Assembly: GCA_010909165.1 (NCBI GenBank)
Contig: VJWM01000019.1
Location: 1,488,001-1,552,000 of the forward strand
Origin: Anthoceros angustus
Taxonomy: Eukaryota; Streptophyta; Anthocerotopsida; Anthocerotales; Anthocerotaceae
Direction of reading: 5' to 3'
Length of the DNA stretch: 64,000 nt
The position numbers and the translations under genes are program-made. Below the pieces are notes generated by a model. The model searched no databases and was not told the origin of the DNA. It was given only the letters and a program-made list of their open reading frames with translations. Positions 35,554-47,900 of the stretch are shown piece by piece; the stretch's first letter is position 1, and each line of letters opens with the position of its first letter.

Positions 35554-37189
35554 CTGCTCCTCTGCAATCAACGGCACAAACCCCACGACTCAGCCACAAG
35601 ATCAGCCAAGAACGCAGCAACAACAACAACACCTGCAGCCCTTCCACACATCAAACGGCAACCCTGCAACGTACACGAGTCCCCGCGGGCCGCTCCTGCT
35701 GCAGACTCCCCAGACCCCGCACCTGCCCTAGCTGCAGTGAACCGAGTGCCGCCATGACAGCCCACTAACCATACATCCCACCGCGGCTCCGCCCAGTCCC
35801 CCACACTCGCCAATTCCCCCTTCCCCTCCCCTTCCAGCTGACCCCGCAGCAACCCACCAGCGCACTGCCTGCAAGCCGCGGGAAGAAAATGCCCCTAGCT
35901 GCGGCACCCAATTCCCCAATTCCTCGACCCACGCCGGGCGGCAGCTCTCCAGGGGGGCCGCGCGTGCATCCAGGCCATCACGCTCGGGGAGGGAGAGCCC
36001 GAACCCCAGGCCTGCGAGCCACCAAACCCCAGCCCCAGCCCGGGACGCAGCATACGTGGGTCAGTTCAGCGTGCGGGTCGGGGGGAGGGCATGGAGGCGC
36101 ACATGGAGCCCTCCCTGCACAGTGCGCTTTATATCGCAGGCTGGTTTATCCGGCCGTGAGAGGCACAGAAGAGCAGGTGTCAAGAGGGAACCCTGGTGGG
36201 CAAGGCAGTGGGCAAGCACAGGCGGGCATATGCGTTCCCCAACAGCTCTCCCCTCTCGCAGCACAGACGGACTGTTAACAGCAGGCCGCGAGCGGTTGCC
36301 GGTGCGAAAGTCGAGGCGGAGTGAACGCCGCTGCTACTGCACGTTCACGGCAGCCCGTGTCGCCCAATAGGAAGCTCCGCTGCAGCTCCTGGACATTGGC
36401 CGGGCGCCCCTTCTTTCCGTTCCCAGTGCGCCAATAATGGGCCTCTCCCTTCCCGACTTCCTCCACGCACCGCCTACGCTGTCGGATGTGCTAAACCTGT
36501 TGTGTACGGGACTACGATCCACGTCGGCCTTGCACGTCATTTCCCCCGCCAGTCTTCAATGCCCCACCACCGTCAGGCAGCCCTGTTGCTCGCAGCCGTG
36601 GAATACCATTTGTACAACGCTTTGGCATCACATATCAGGTCCATGTATTTTATTAGATAGTTGATGGTTGTCGAATATCCTTGAAATTCATCGATAAAAA
36701 AAACAAACCTCCCAATATTTGCAAACACATTCGGAACTTCATTGTACCATCCCCAATTCTCAATCTCCGCAAAGAGATTACTCTTTACTTGAAATACTAT
36801 TTGAAAACCTTTTCGGTAAATTCAGAAATCATAAAAGAAGTTGGAGATCACCAAACCCAGTTCATGAGTAACAACAAACTAAGATCTTTGCCTCAACCTA
36901 CGTTTCATTTCTCTCATGTCCTAATGGGGAGATTTTATTGAGGTGAAAAAACGATGGGAAAAGCCCATCTAGGAGGGGACAACCGAAGGGGACCAGGGGG
37001 TCGAGGTGAAGAGGAGCAACTGAGCTCCCTACCTAAAGTCACCCATCACCCACAATGTCATATGCGGGAAGAATAAGCGGCACGCAAACCACGGAGGTAG
37101 AGGAAGATCGTCACCCTCGCCGCCTTGTGGAGGATCACCGTTGAGAGCGCCCATTGAAGGGCAATTGAAACCCGTTGTCGGAAGTATGT
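35554..37189. other. GC-rich MSL upstream region passing into AT-rich DNA
   Basis: 35.55-36.6 kb is C/G-rich with many CpGs and long overlapping frames on both strands, which I take as composition rather than coding. It probably includes the promoter and 5' leader of the MSL-like gene. From 36.6 kb the sequence turns AT-rich with no supported gene. Confidence 0.5.
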
Positions 37190-39030
37190 GGCACGAGAGG
37201 GACACCCTCAAGACCGTTCACGCATGGTAAGCTTTGGCACAAGACTTGACAAATTTGTCAAAGTCCTCAGCCATTGCCCATAAGTTTCTAGTGCAAGCGG
37301 AATAAAGAGGTGGCCCACTTGCATCCTGCTATATTTGCGGACCTTGAGAGCCGCTACTCCGGCAGTAGCCCAACCTGGACGGTTAGTAATGACCTGAGCG
37401 GAGATAGTGTCTCTGTAGGATCGGTAACCACCACATCAGCCACCGAAACCTGGTCGCCACGGACAAGGTACAGGTCACCCTGATTGAACGACCTATACGG
37501 AGAGTATACACCCGCTCCCTCCAGGCCATGTAGCCGCTTTCGCGAGCGATGGCAAATATGACATCACGGATGGCGTCATGAGTGGCAATGCGATGACCCC
37601 CATGGGGACAACGAGCAAGGTTTTAATCATCGAGGCGAGCCGCACTGCAAGTAAGGAGGCGAAGAAGCCACAGTGGGCGAGGCCAAGACAGAATCGCATC
37701 GCAATGGTGAAGGTGGTTGGTGCGATGTGAAAACCCCGTATGCATGGGTGGGCCAATAGCCAAGCACCTGCACCCTTCCAGAACAAGAGCGGAGCCGCAT
37801 TCTTGTGGACCTGGGGATGGAGGGGTCTAGGAGGACTGGCTTTGGCGCTCGGCAGGATGCAACCCCTTGAAACCATCAGTAATAAATGTCGAGAAAGGAG
37901 GAAGTCCACGAGCATCCACTGATAACATGTCCCTAGCTTGCCTTAAGGACGTTTGGAGAGAAGGTTCCCTCCTCCACACGTCGAGATCCTCGAAAGGCCT
38001 CATGGAGGATGAACCGAGAAGCCAAAGCAGGGGCATAGAGGGCCCAACTGCCTAGGAAAGCTGCCGAGGAAGAGACCTCTAGTGAGAGCAGACCTATGCC
38101 TCCAAATTGCACAAGTACGGACGCTTGCCAGCGGGCCACATCGCCCATAGGGCATTCAAAAGCCCCTAAGCCCAGGATGTCCCCAAGAGTATCCATAATC
38201 TTCCTATCAAACCGCCGTAGCCGGGACAAAAGTGTCGAGGACGGAGGTAGCGTACGGATGAGGTAACCAGGGCGCCTAGCAAAACAGGAGGAAAGAATTC
38301 CAAAGGCCACCTGTGTATCCTCCAGCAAAGTGAGGTCCTCGACATGGGAAAGATTCTCAGCGAGAGCCTGGTCCAGGAAGCTCCCGATGAAGTCAGGGGA
38401 ACCAAAGGGGACCCCTAGAATCTGCAGTCCCAAAGCTGGAGCAATCTTCCCCACGGAACCGTAAAGTAGGTAGAATCCCGACAGAGACTGGACATTGCAT
38501 TTGGATGCCTTGACCTTCAAGCCCACCAAAGAAATGAGAGAAGAGCTTAAAGGCCTCCTTCACTTTGTCCCAGGCCGAGGATGTGAGAGTCGTCACAAAT
38601 GGCGGAAGACACAACATACTGAGAAGGCGGCCCTAGATAGGGCCCTATAGTGAGCAATGGCGAAGAGAGCACCGCCTGGGGTCGCCTGGGTACGTGGCCG
38701 ATTCAAGGCAGAGACAACAAATCCACGAAGAGGCGTTCTTGTCTTTGGTAGTAGAGGTTGGAGGACCTCCTGTAGAAGCACCGGACAAAAGGTATAAGGC
38801 TCCCCATGACGCCGCCAGCATCCCTAAGCTCCTTGAAGATGACGCTCCTAGAAATGGTATTGAAGGCGTTCTCGACATCAACCAATAAGACTACCCACTC
38901 CGGGTGGGTATCAAGGCATGCCTTCATTCCAAGCACCACAGACTTACAGCCCCTCGGAGTGGCAATGCCAAATTGAAGGGGGGTTGAGGTGCTGCTGGAG
39001 AAGAGAGCGGCAATGAAGGGCAATAGTGCG
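37190..39030 (-). mobile_element. Decayed non-LTR retrotransposon (LINE) reverse transcriptase
   Basis: Minus-strand pieces in three frames, in RT order. 39023-38703 holds GIATPRGCKSVVLGM and LLVDVENAFNTISR (RT motif with the first Asp). About 38650-38580 holds a degenerate catalytic box, AICDDSHILG, in place of (Y/F)ADD with both Asp kept. 38529-37933 continues with GLKVKASKCNV, LGVPFGS and LLSLEVSSSAAFLGSW. 37915-37493 has ACIRGF/AMRFCLGL-like blocks, and about 37390-37200 ends GWATAGVAALKVRKYSRMQ...TYGQWLRTL. Frameshifts separate the pieces, and the 5' part and endonuclease are missing, so it is dead. A short piece (about 37895-37975) is copied at 40674-40752. Confidence 0.75.
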
Positions 39031-39592
39031 GCTAACTAGTTCTAACTAGTTCGTGTTTTCCTAAACTACCTGTTTCTATTATGGTGTAGTTGTCTTCTTC
39101 TACCAACATTTCATTTTCCATGAGTTCTCAGCTCATGCTTGCGAGTTCTTATTTTTCCCAACTAGATGATCAATTGTATCCAATTTCCCAAGTGTCAATA
39201 TTCTTTCTTAACAATAAATTCAACTCTCTAATATAAAAGATGTACTCCCAATGTAAAATTCAACATAGATACCAAATTTCTCAAATGAATTTACCATTTT
39301 CCAAGTGGAGTCCAGTTTTCCCAAGTGGATACATGTAGCTTTATGGATTGTTAAATAGATCCATGACTTCTCAAGTACATTTAGAACCTATTACGTAATA
39401 ATTATTCTCCCAACAAAAAAAAACTACTTTGAGAGTAAACGTTCATTTTCTGAATTCTTCCCAACAAGACTACTCATTTCCTCAACAATAAAGTCAATCT
39501 TCCCCACACCACGACCCAACTTGCCAAGTGATTTATCAACTTAACAACTTTAAATATCTTTTGAGATTAAAAATGCCCAACTTCTCTTCGGC

Positions 39593-39892
39593 ATGCACAT
39601 TTCCCCAAAGAAATTACCATATTCTCATTTTAAGGCGTATGTTGCTAACTCACTTGCCCATGTTTCACGTATGTTCCTAGCAAGGTTGGGTGCATTTAGT
39701 GACATTGCTAAGGTTCCCAATGAGGTGTATAATGTTTCCAAAGAAATTGTTTACATTCCCAATCAGATTGGAAATATTTCCAATGAGGTTGCAAATGTTC
39801 GGAATCGGGTCATTGACGTAGTCAATGTTCCCAACTCTATAGGTAATCTCCCCAACAGGGTGGCAAATGTTGTGAACTATGTCCAAAGTTAA
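39593..39892. repeat. Degenerate short-period repeat open on both strands
   Basis: Units of about 11 codons of the type VPNxxGNISNEVANV on plus and GNISNLIGN on minus, built from aatgttcccaa-like words. Periodicity in multiples of three keeps both strands open. It grades into the 63-bp array that follows and is copied, with small gaps, at 40752-40915 and 43843-43990. I treat it as satellite-like DNA, not a gene. Confidence 0.55.
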
Positions 39893-39900
39893 GAACTAAG

Positions 39901-40203
39901 TTGCCAATTTTCCAAGTTCTCCATGTTGCCAACCCAAGGCTGCCCAATATTCCGCCAATTTTCCAAGCCGGTTCTCCTGTTGCCCACCTAGTACCGATAT
40001 TCAGTGGCTTGCCAAGTTTCTAAGCCAGGTTCTCCAAGTTGCCAACCCAGTGCCTGATATTTTGAACAAGGTTGCCAATTTTCCAAGCCCGAGTTCTCCA
40101 TGTTGCCAACCCAGTGCCCGATATTCCGAACTGGCTTGCCAATTTTCCAAGCCGGGTTCTCCATGTTGCCAACCTAGTGCCCGATATTCCGAACTGGGTT
40201 GCC
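39901..40203. repeat. Tandem array, about 63-bp monomer, five units
   Basis: Each unit begins ttgccaattttccaagcc (or a close variant), continues gttctccatgttgccaaccc and agtgcccgatattccgaac, and returns to ttgcc. Units start near 39901, 39954, 40010, 40073 and 40137. Partial copies recur at 40920-41160, 41220-41330, 41540-41590, 41680-41850 and 43990-44105. Confidence 0.8.
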
Positions 40204-40259
40204 TATAGTGTTAATCAGTGACTGATATTCTAAACTAAATTGTCATAATTTCCAACTAG

Positions 40260-40672
40260 GTTGACCGTTTTGTCAACTGCGTTGTCATCGTTCATCGTGT
40301 GGCCCAGGTTTTGAACTGATTGCCACAAATTTCCACTTGGTTTAACCACCTTGCCAATGCCTTTGCCATCGTTCCCAACTAAATAGCCGGTATTGTAAAC
40401 TCGATTGCCACAATTTGCAACCGGTTAACAATTTTGTCAATCGCCTTACCATCTTTTCCAACCATGTGGCCAATATTGTGAACTAGATTGTCGGGTTGAC
40501 CAGGTTGACCATTTTGCCAATCGCGTTAGCATCTTTTCCAACCATGTGGCCGATATTGTGAACTAGATTGCCGGGTTGACCATTTTGCCATCGTTGTCAT
40601 CGTTCCCAATCGGATGGCCAATATTGTGAACAATGTTGCTCCCTTTCCCAACCGGATAATAAAAGTTACCCT
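40260..40672. repeat. Related tandem repeats, about 71-bp monomer
   Basis: Core aaccatgtggccaatattg - tgaactagattg - gggttgacc - attttgccaatcgcgttagc recurs four to six times with divergence and a few truncated units. Near-copies lie at 41480-41770 and 44265-44530. It shares short words with the 63-bp array and may derive from a common ancestor. Confidence 0.7.
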
Positions 40673-42000
40673 AACTAAAGGAGGAAGTCCTTACGAGCAT
40701 CCACCGATAACATGTCCCTAGCTTGCCTCAGGGCGTTTGGAGAGAAGGTTCCCAATGAGGTGTATAATGTTTCCAAAGAAATTGTTTACATTCCCAATCG
40801 ATTGGAAATATTTCCAATGAGGTTGCAAATGTTGAATCGGGTCATTAGTCAATGTTCCCAACTCTATAGGTAATCTCTCGGTGGCAAATGTTGTGAACTA
40901 TGTCCAAAGTTAAGAACTAAGTTGCCAATTTTCCAAGCCCGAGTTCTCCATGTTTAAACCCAAGGCCCAATATTCCGAACTGGCCATTTTCCAAGCCGGG
41001 TTCTCCGTGTTGCCCACCTAGTACCCGATATTCCGAACTGGCTTGCCAAGTTTCTAAGCCAGGTTCTCCAAGTTGCCAACCCAGTGCCTGATATTTTGAA
41101 CAAGGTTGCCAATTTTCCAAGCCCGAGTTCTCCATGTTGCCAACCCGATTGCGATATTCCGGGCGGCTTGCCAATGCCTTTGCCATCGCTTCCCAACAAA
41201 AAAAACTACTTTGAGAGTAAAGCGTTCATTTTCCAAGCCGGGTTCTCCATGTTGCCAACCCTAGTGCCGATATTGTGAACTATGTCCAAAGTTAAGAACT
41301 AAGTTGCCAACCCTAGTGCCGATATTCAACTGGGTTGCCTATAGTGAGCAAAAGATAGAGATGGGGTGGGTCGTCAAACAAAGAAATTCCCTCGTGCCCA
41401 CGGCCGGTGCTTTACAACCACCAAAGGATGGTCTTGAACCTCTCAAAATACTACTCCGGCACCTCAATTAGCACATCAACCAATATTGTGAACTAGATTG
41501 CGGGTTGACCGGGTTGACCATTTTGCCAATCGCGTTAGCATCTTTTCCAAGCCCGAGTTCTCCAAGTTGCCAACCCTAGTGCCGATATTGTGAACTAGAT
41601 TGCGGGTTGACCGGGTTGACCATTTTGCCAATCGCGTTAGCATCTTTTCCAACCATGTGGCCGATATTCCGGGCGGCTTGCCAAGTTTCTAAGCCAGTTC
41701 TCCATGTTGCCAACCCTAGTGCCGATATTGTGAACTAGATTGTCGGGTTGACCATTTTGCCAATCGCGTTAGCATCTTTTCCAAGCCCGAGTTCTCCAAG
41801 TTGCCAATTTTCCAAGCCCGAGTTCTCCATGTTGCCAACCGGATAATAAAAGTTACCCTAACTAAAGGAGGATATTTTGTACGAGATGGATGTTGAGCGG
41901 AGGGTTCTCCCTCAACCACTCGTACCAAGGAGGGTTCAATTCTTGCCTCCTCCAGTTCTTCAGCTTTAAGAACCTCCTCCCTATGGTACAAATGAATTAG
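40673..42000. repeat. Mosaic of rearranged local repeat fragments
   Basis: Successive pieces match different places in the window. 40674-40752 matches the LINE at 37895-37975. 40750-40915 matches 39711-39900. 41195-41230 matches 39405-39445. 41340-41460 matches 46280-46410. 41465-41860 is made of pieces of the 63- and 71-bp arrays. 41861-42000 matches 44527-44690. Junctions fall inside short words common to both sources (for example gagaaggttccc and ctaaaggagga). No gene is credible here. Confidence 0.75.
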
Positions 42001-42235
42001 GTAGGTAGAGGTGAAGCTGAACTTTGCCTCGTCTCATGTGGATTGGTTCCTATGAGCAACAACCTGCTCAAATAGGATGCTTGCCCAATCTATCAACTTT
42101 CCTTGGGACATCTCCTAAACCATCATGAGGTGAGAGTTCCCACGTAGGTCTTTCCAGCCGCACAAATGAGCCCTAGCCAAATCTTAGCAACGAAGTTCCA
42201 CTTGTACTCCTTAAACATGGACACCCTCCAGCCAG

Positions 42236-42617
42236 GGTGTCATTTTGACCTGCCAGCTCGGTCCGGTCATGTGTTAAAAACATGGGACGAGAGGTTCTTC
42301 AGAGTCCGATGCACCTCGGTCCCCTATTTTTTGGGGCGAGGGTTCCTCGTCCGGTTTAAAATTAGTAAATTACTTAATTTTATATCCAAGGATTTATATT
42401 TATTATGGACACATGGACCCACCTTATAATTGGTATGGTCATAAAGACACTTACCATGGATCTATGGACCGTGTATTTTTATATTATTATTTATAAATTA
42501 TTTATTTAATATTATTATATTTAGTGACCAAGGGTCAAAAACCGTCCACTCGGTCCGAGACCGAGTGTAGAGCTAAGCGGTCCGGGGATTGAGATAGTAC
42601 TCGGTCAAAATGACACC
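42236..42617. mobile_element. MITE-like element, copy B
   Basis: Perfect terminal inverted repeats ggtgtcattttgacc / ggtcaaaatgacacc, 382 bp, AT-rich core with atttatttaatattatta, no coding capacity. Same family as 6181-6620 (opposite orientation) and 43103-43478. Flanks read gacaccctccagcca on the left and acctcagtagttcc on the right. Confidence 0.85.
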
Positions 42618-43102
42618 ACCTCAGTAGTTCCATGGGACCAAACTTCCTCCTTAGACCGTAGGAACATTTCCATAACCGCTTAGAAATATGGCTTTGAGAA
42701 TTGTGCGGATGGGAGATCTCGTCCTTATCGGGATCAAGTAGGTCTGCTTGAAAGTGCTACACCTTCCACATCCACAGGTGGCTCGATAGTCGCATCTTCT
42801 TGGATTTTTAATCTTCCTAGTAGCTCTCAATTGACAAACACACTCATATACTAATGCGGGACTTGAGAATGTCATCATAGCACAAGGTATAGCCATTCCA
42901 TCTTCAACTCCTCAACAATAAAAGTCAATCTTCCCCACACCACGACCAACTTGCCAAGTGATTTATCAACTTTCCTTGGGACATCTCCTAAACCATCATG
43001 AGGTGAGAGTTCCCACGTAGGTCTTTCCGGCCGCACAAATGAGCCTAGCCAAATCTTAGCGAAGTTCCACTTGTACTCCTTAAACATGGACACCCTCCGG
43101 CC

Positions 43103-43478
43103 GGTGTCATTTTGACCCAGCTCGGTCCGGTCCCCTGCATGTGTTAAAAACATGGGACGAGAGGTTCTTCAGAGTCCGATGCACCTCGGTCCCCTATTTT
43201 TTGGAGGGTTCATAAAGGTCCGGTTTAAAATTAGTAAATTACTTATATCCAAGGATTTATATTTATTATGGACACATGGACCCACCTTATAATTGGTATG
43301 GTCATAAAGACACTTACCATGGATCTATGGACCGTGTATTTTTATATTATTATTTATAAATTATTTATTTAATATTATTATATTTAGTGACCCATACCTG
43401 CAGTCTGCTCGGTCCAGGGGAGTGTAGCCAGGCTAGGCGGTCCCGGGGATTGAGATAGTACTCGGTCAAAATGACACC
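43103..43478. mobile_element. MITE-like element, copy C
   Basis: Same terminal repeats and core as copy B, differing mainly by short gaps near the ends. Both flanks also match those of copy B (gacaccctccggcc left; gttcccatgggaccaaac right), so B and C descend from one insertion that was later duplicated with its surroundings. Confidence 0.85.
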
Positions 43479-44900
43479 CTGCCTCCAGCCGTTCCCATGG
43501 GACCAAACTTCCTCCTTAGACCGTAGGAACATTTCCATAACCGCTTCCGAAATATGACGCTTTGAGAATTGTGCAGATGGGAGATCTCGTCCTTGTGCGC
43601 TTCTGGGATCAAGTAGGTCTGCTGAAAGTGCTACACCTTCCACATCCCTGGGTGGCTCCTGATAGTCGCATCTTCTTGGATTTTTTAATCTTCCCTAGTA
43701 GCTCTCAATTGACAAACACACTCATATACTAGTACGGGACTTGAGAATGTCATCATAGCACAAGGTATAGCCATTCCATCTTCAACTCCTCAACATATCT
43801 CTCGCAAGCATCCAAATCTCGAGGTGATATTTGGATGGGTTTGCATTCCCAATCAGATTGGAAATATTTCCAATGAGGTTGCAAATGTTCGGAATCGGGT
43901 CATTGACGTAGTCAATGTTCCCAACTCTATAGGTAATCTCCCCAACAGGGTGGCAAATGTTGTGAACTATGTCCAAAGTTAAGAACTAAGTTGCCAATTT
44001 TCCAAGCCGGGTTCTCCATGTTGCCAACCCAGTGCCCAATATTCCGAACTGGCCTGCCAATTTTCCAAGCCGGGTTCTCCGTGTTGCCCACCTAGTACCG
44101 ATATTTGGATGGGTTTGTACATTCAAACTCGGGCATGGGGTTTTCTTCCCTTGCCTCTCTTTGGGAGGTAGGACGCATGGATTTCCTGCCCTTGTAGGTG
44201 GGAGTACCTTCCCTTCTCACAATCTTCACCATCTGCACGTTGAGCACACAAGAATAGCGGTATTGTAAACTCGATTGCCACAATTTGCAACCGGTTAACA
44301 ATTTTGTCAATCGCCTTACCATCTTTTCCAACCATGTGGCCAATATTGTGAACTAGATTGTCGGGTTGACCAGGTTGACCATTTTGCCAATCGCGTTAGC
44401 ATCTTTTCCAACCATGTGGCCGATATTGTGAACTAGATTGCCGGGTTGACCATTTTGCCCACTGCGTTGTCATCGTTCCCAATCGGATGGCCAATATTGT
44501 GAACAATGTTGCTCCCTTTCCCAACCGGATAATAAAAGTTACCCTAACTAAAGGAGGATATTTTGTACGAGATGGATGTTGAGCGGAGGGTTCTCCCTCA
44601 ACCACTCGTACCAAGGAGGGTTCAATTCTTGCCTCCTCCAGTTCTTCAGCTTTAAGAACCTCCTCCCTATGGTACAAATGAATTAGGTAGGTAGAGGTGA
44701 AGTCAACTTTGCCTCGTCTCATGTGGATTGGTTCCTATGAGCAACAACCGCTCAAAATAGGATGCTTGCCCAATCTATCAACTTTCCTTGGGACATCTCC
44801 TAAACCATCATGAGGTGAGAGTTCCCACGTAGGTCTTTCCAGCACAAATGAGCCCTAGCCAAATCTTAGCGAAGTTCCACTTGTACTCCTTAAACATGGA
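43479..44900. repeat. Further rearranged copies of local repeats
   Basis: 43500-43800 repeats 42620-42910 and 45740-46040 (ttagaccgtaggaacatttc... to ...tagccattccatcttcaac). 43843-43990 repeats 39757-39900. 44030-44105 repeats the 63-bp array. 44100-44250 repeats 46070-46210. 44265-44530 repeats the 71-bp array. 44527-44905 repeats 41861-42235. No supported gene. Confidence 0.65.
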
Positions 44901-44905
44901 CACCC

Positions 44906-47900
44906 TCCGGCCGGTGGAGGAGATTGGGGGTGTAGTTCTAGAGCCCCTCAAGGTGAAAGGGAAGGTGGAAGCGGGCGGCGATCTTGAGGCCGAGGACCCC
45001 GTGGTCCAATGGTGGTGATGTCGGACCCTCTTTGGATGATAGGCGGTGGCTAAGGTCATTGTCCATTGGAACATGCTCACCAAGGTGGATCACCTTGGTG
45101 ATAATCTGAGTGTTCACCGCGCCCTCTGACAGGCAAGCGGGCCGATTAAGGCGAATCATCTCGCTGGGATCGATTGAAGCGAGGAAGCTCCGGGCGAGCG
45201 CCTCCGTCGGCGTTGTCCCCTTCCTTATCCATGTGTGGGGCACCTCAACCTCCTAAAGGAAGGAGAGAGGAGGCGGGCGCTCGGAAAGGCGGGCGGCACT
45301 CGGGAGGCAGGAAGGGTGAAGGCGCGGAGGCCAGCCCAAGGCTGACAGGTCCGGGAGGAAGATGATTGGGAGGGATTCGGACTCCATTCATTTGAGCGGA
45401 CACCCTCACGAGAGGTATGGGAGGATATCCCGCCTCCTCCTTACAGTTCGGATGCAGGCTGGCCGTAGGTGCACCAGGAAGGAGGCGCTCGCGGCCTTTG
45501 TCGTGACCACATGCAACCCAGCCACGCGGGGGGCAAGCGAACAGCGATCAAGAGGCGAAGGTGGCTCCCCGCAGCGCCAGGCGCACCGGTGCCTCTGCCT
45601 GCCTGCGCCCCGCGGAGTGGCGGAGGAGGCGATAAGGCGGCCCGGAGAGGGCCCAAGGCGGGGGGCCAGCGGCGGCCATCGGGCCCTGTCTCCGACGGGG
45701 AGAGGAAGCAGCTAGCTCCACGAACTCCCTCACCACCTCCTGTAGTTCCCATGGGACCAAACTTCCTCCTTAGACCGTAGGAACATTTCCATAACCGCTT
45801 AGAAATATGACGCTTTGAGAATTGTGCGGATGGGAGATCTCGTCCTTATTCGGGATCAAGTAGGTCTGCTTGAAAGTGCTACACCTTCCACATCCACAGG
45901 TGGCTCGATAGTCGCATCTTCTTGGATTTTTAATCTTCCTAGTAGCTCTCAATTGACAAACACACTCCTTATACTAATGCGGGACTTGAGAATGTCATCA
46001 TAGCACAAGGTATAGCCATTCCATCTTCAACTCCTCAACATATCTCTCGCAAGCATCCAAATCTCGAGGTGATATTTGGATGGGTTTGCATTCAAACTCG
46101 GGCATGGGGTTTTTCTTCCCCTTGCCTCTACTGGGAGGGGTAGGACGCATGGATTTCCTGCCTGCCCCTTAGGTGGGAGTACCTTCCCTTCTCACAATCT
46201 TCACCATCTGCACCAGTTGAGCACACACAAGAATAGCAGTTGGAGAGGGAAAAAAGCAAGCTATCAGACTAAGGAGGAGAGTGAGCAAAAGATAGAGATG
46301 GGGGTGGGTCGTCAAACAAAGAAATTCCCTCGTGCCCCACAGCGCCCAGTGCTTTCGCACAACCACCAAAGGATGGTCTTGAACCTCTCAAAATACTACT
46401 CCAGCACCTCAACCTCCTAAAGGAAGGAGAGAGGAGGCGGGGCGCTCGGAAAGGCGGGCGGCACTCGGGAGGCAGGAAGGGTGAAGGCGCGGAGGCCAGC
46501 CCAAGGCTGACAGGTCCGGGAGGAAGATGATTGGGAGGGATTCGGACTCCATTCATTTGAGCGGACACCCTCACGAGAGGTATGGGAGGATATCCCGCCT
46601 CCTCGCTTACTGTATGACAACGGACTCTCCTTGGGGTTAGGAAATATTTGGGTTTGTTTTTTCGTAGGTATGGAGTGTAAAATAAAGGCGGAAAGGGAGG
46701 AATAAACGGGCGGTACTCGGGGACTACTCGGACTCGGACTCGGGGTAGGTAACGGACCACAGAGCCCCTCAGGAAGACCTCGGACCACGCACCATGATGT
46801 CGGGATAAGTCCGGACCTCACCGGGTCAAAGCAGGATAAGTACGCCAAGTAAAATGGCGAGGAGTTGGGCGTGTTTTACGAGGCCACGTGGGCAGTGCGG
46901 GGAGGAGGCGGGCATGCACGGCGACCAGGACGCGGTTGTCGATGGCCGTTATAGGCGGTATTCATGCTCGTACGTTCGGCGTAAGAGTTAGCCTGTGGCG
47001 TAAGGCAGTAAGCGGAAGCGTAAAGCGGGAGTAGGCCATGCAGACCTCGCGATTCACAGCAGCGGACACTCTCGCTCACGACTACTCCCAGCTCGCGGCA
47101 AGGGTAGACCATTTCTCTTTGTGACCTTCGCGGTTTGAGTCTCTCGCTCACTCCCGCCTCTGGCGCTATCTCTTCGGCACCAGGCACTTTGCACGTCACC
47201 GTGGTTGGGCGTGACGGCGAAGGGGCGGCGTGCGATTATCGCGAGACCTGCCCAGCTCCGGTGACAAACAGGCGAGGGAGACGGACCCGACAAGCCGGAC
47301 AACACGCTCGGCTCCGGATCACCTATAGCGAAGGGAGTCATGAGTGCTCGGCGCATGTGGAAGAGGCAATCCAGCCGTCGACTTGGTTCACCTACTACTA
47401 AGAGCTTCTCAAGGCATTGGACTTCCGGCCTTTGGGCGAGACCTCGGAAGGCTCAGGAAGAGTGGAGGAAGAAGGGCATGGGGGCAGGGGCCTTGGTAGC
47501 CCCATTTGGGGGCAGCCAGCGTGAGAAGAGCCCGCAGGAGGAGGGCGGACGACCAACACGGACACGGAGGTAAGGCAGTAGCAGTCGGGGAGGATAGGGA
47601 CGAGGTCCGAGGAGGTGAGAAGGAGGAAACCAGCGGATCCGAGCCATGGAAGGAGGCCTGAGCGGACCCCTAGTTGGCGGGCAGATGACTGGTAGAGAAG
47701 TGGCACCTCGACATCTTGAGTGGTTTGGACGTTTGACAGCGTCACGCTCGTCGAGAATCGCCCGGAAGATCTTGGCGATTTGCCAATAAGGAGAATGCGC
47801 TCAAGAGCCTAAGGAGGACCCGGAGGTGGTCCATGGAGGTCCCCAGGCGGTATGGCGGCCGGTGGAGGAGGCAGCGGGGACCGCAATCTCCCTCCACGGC

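Noticed and set aside
39901-40203. CRISPR-like array
   Set aside because: Monomers are contiguous and vary throughout, with no constant repeat/unique spacer alternation, in a plant nuclear context.
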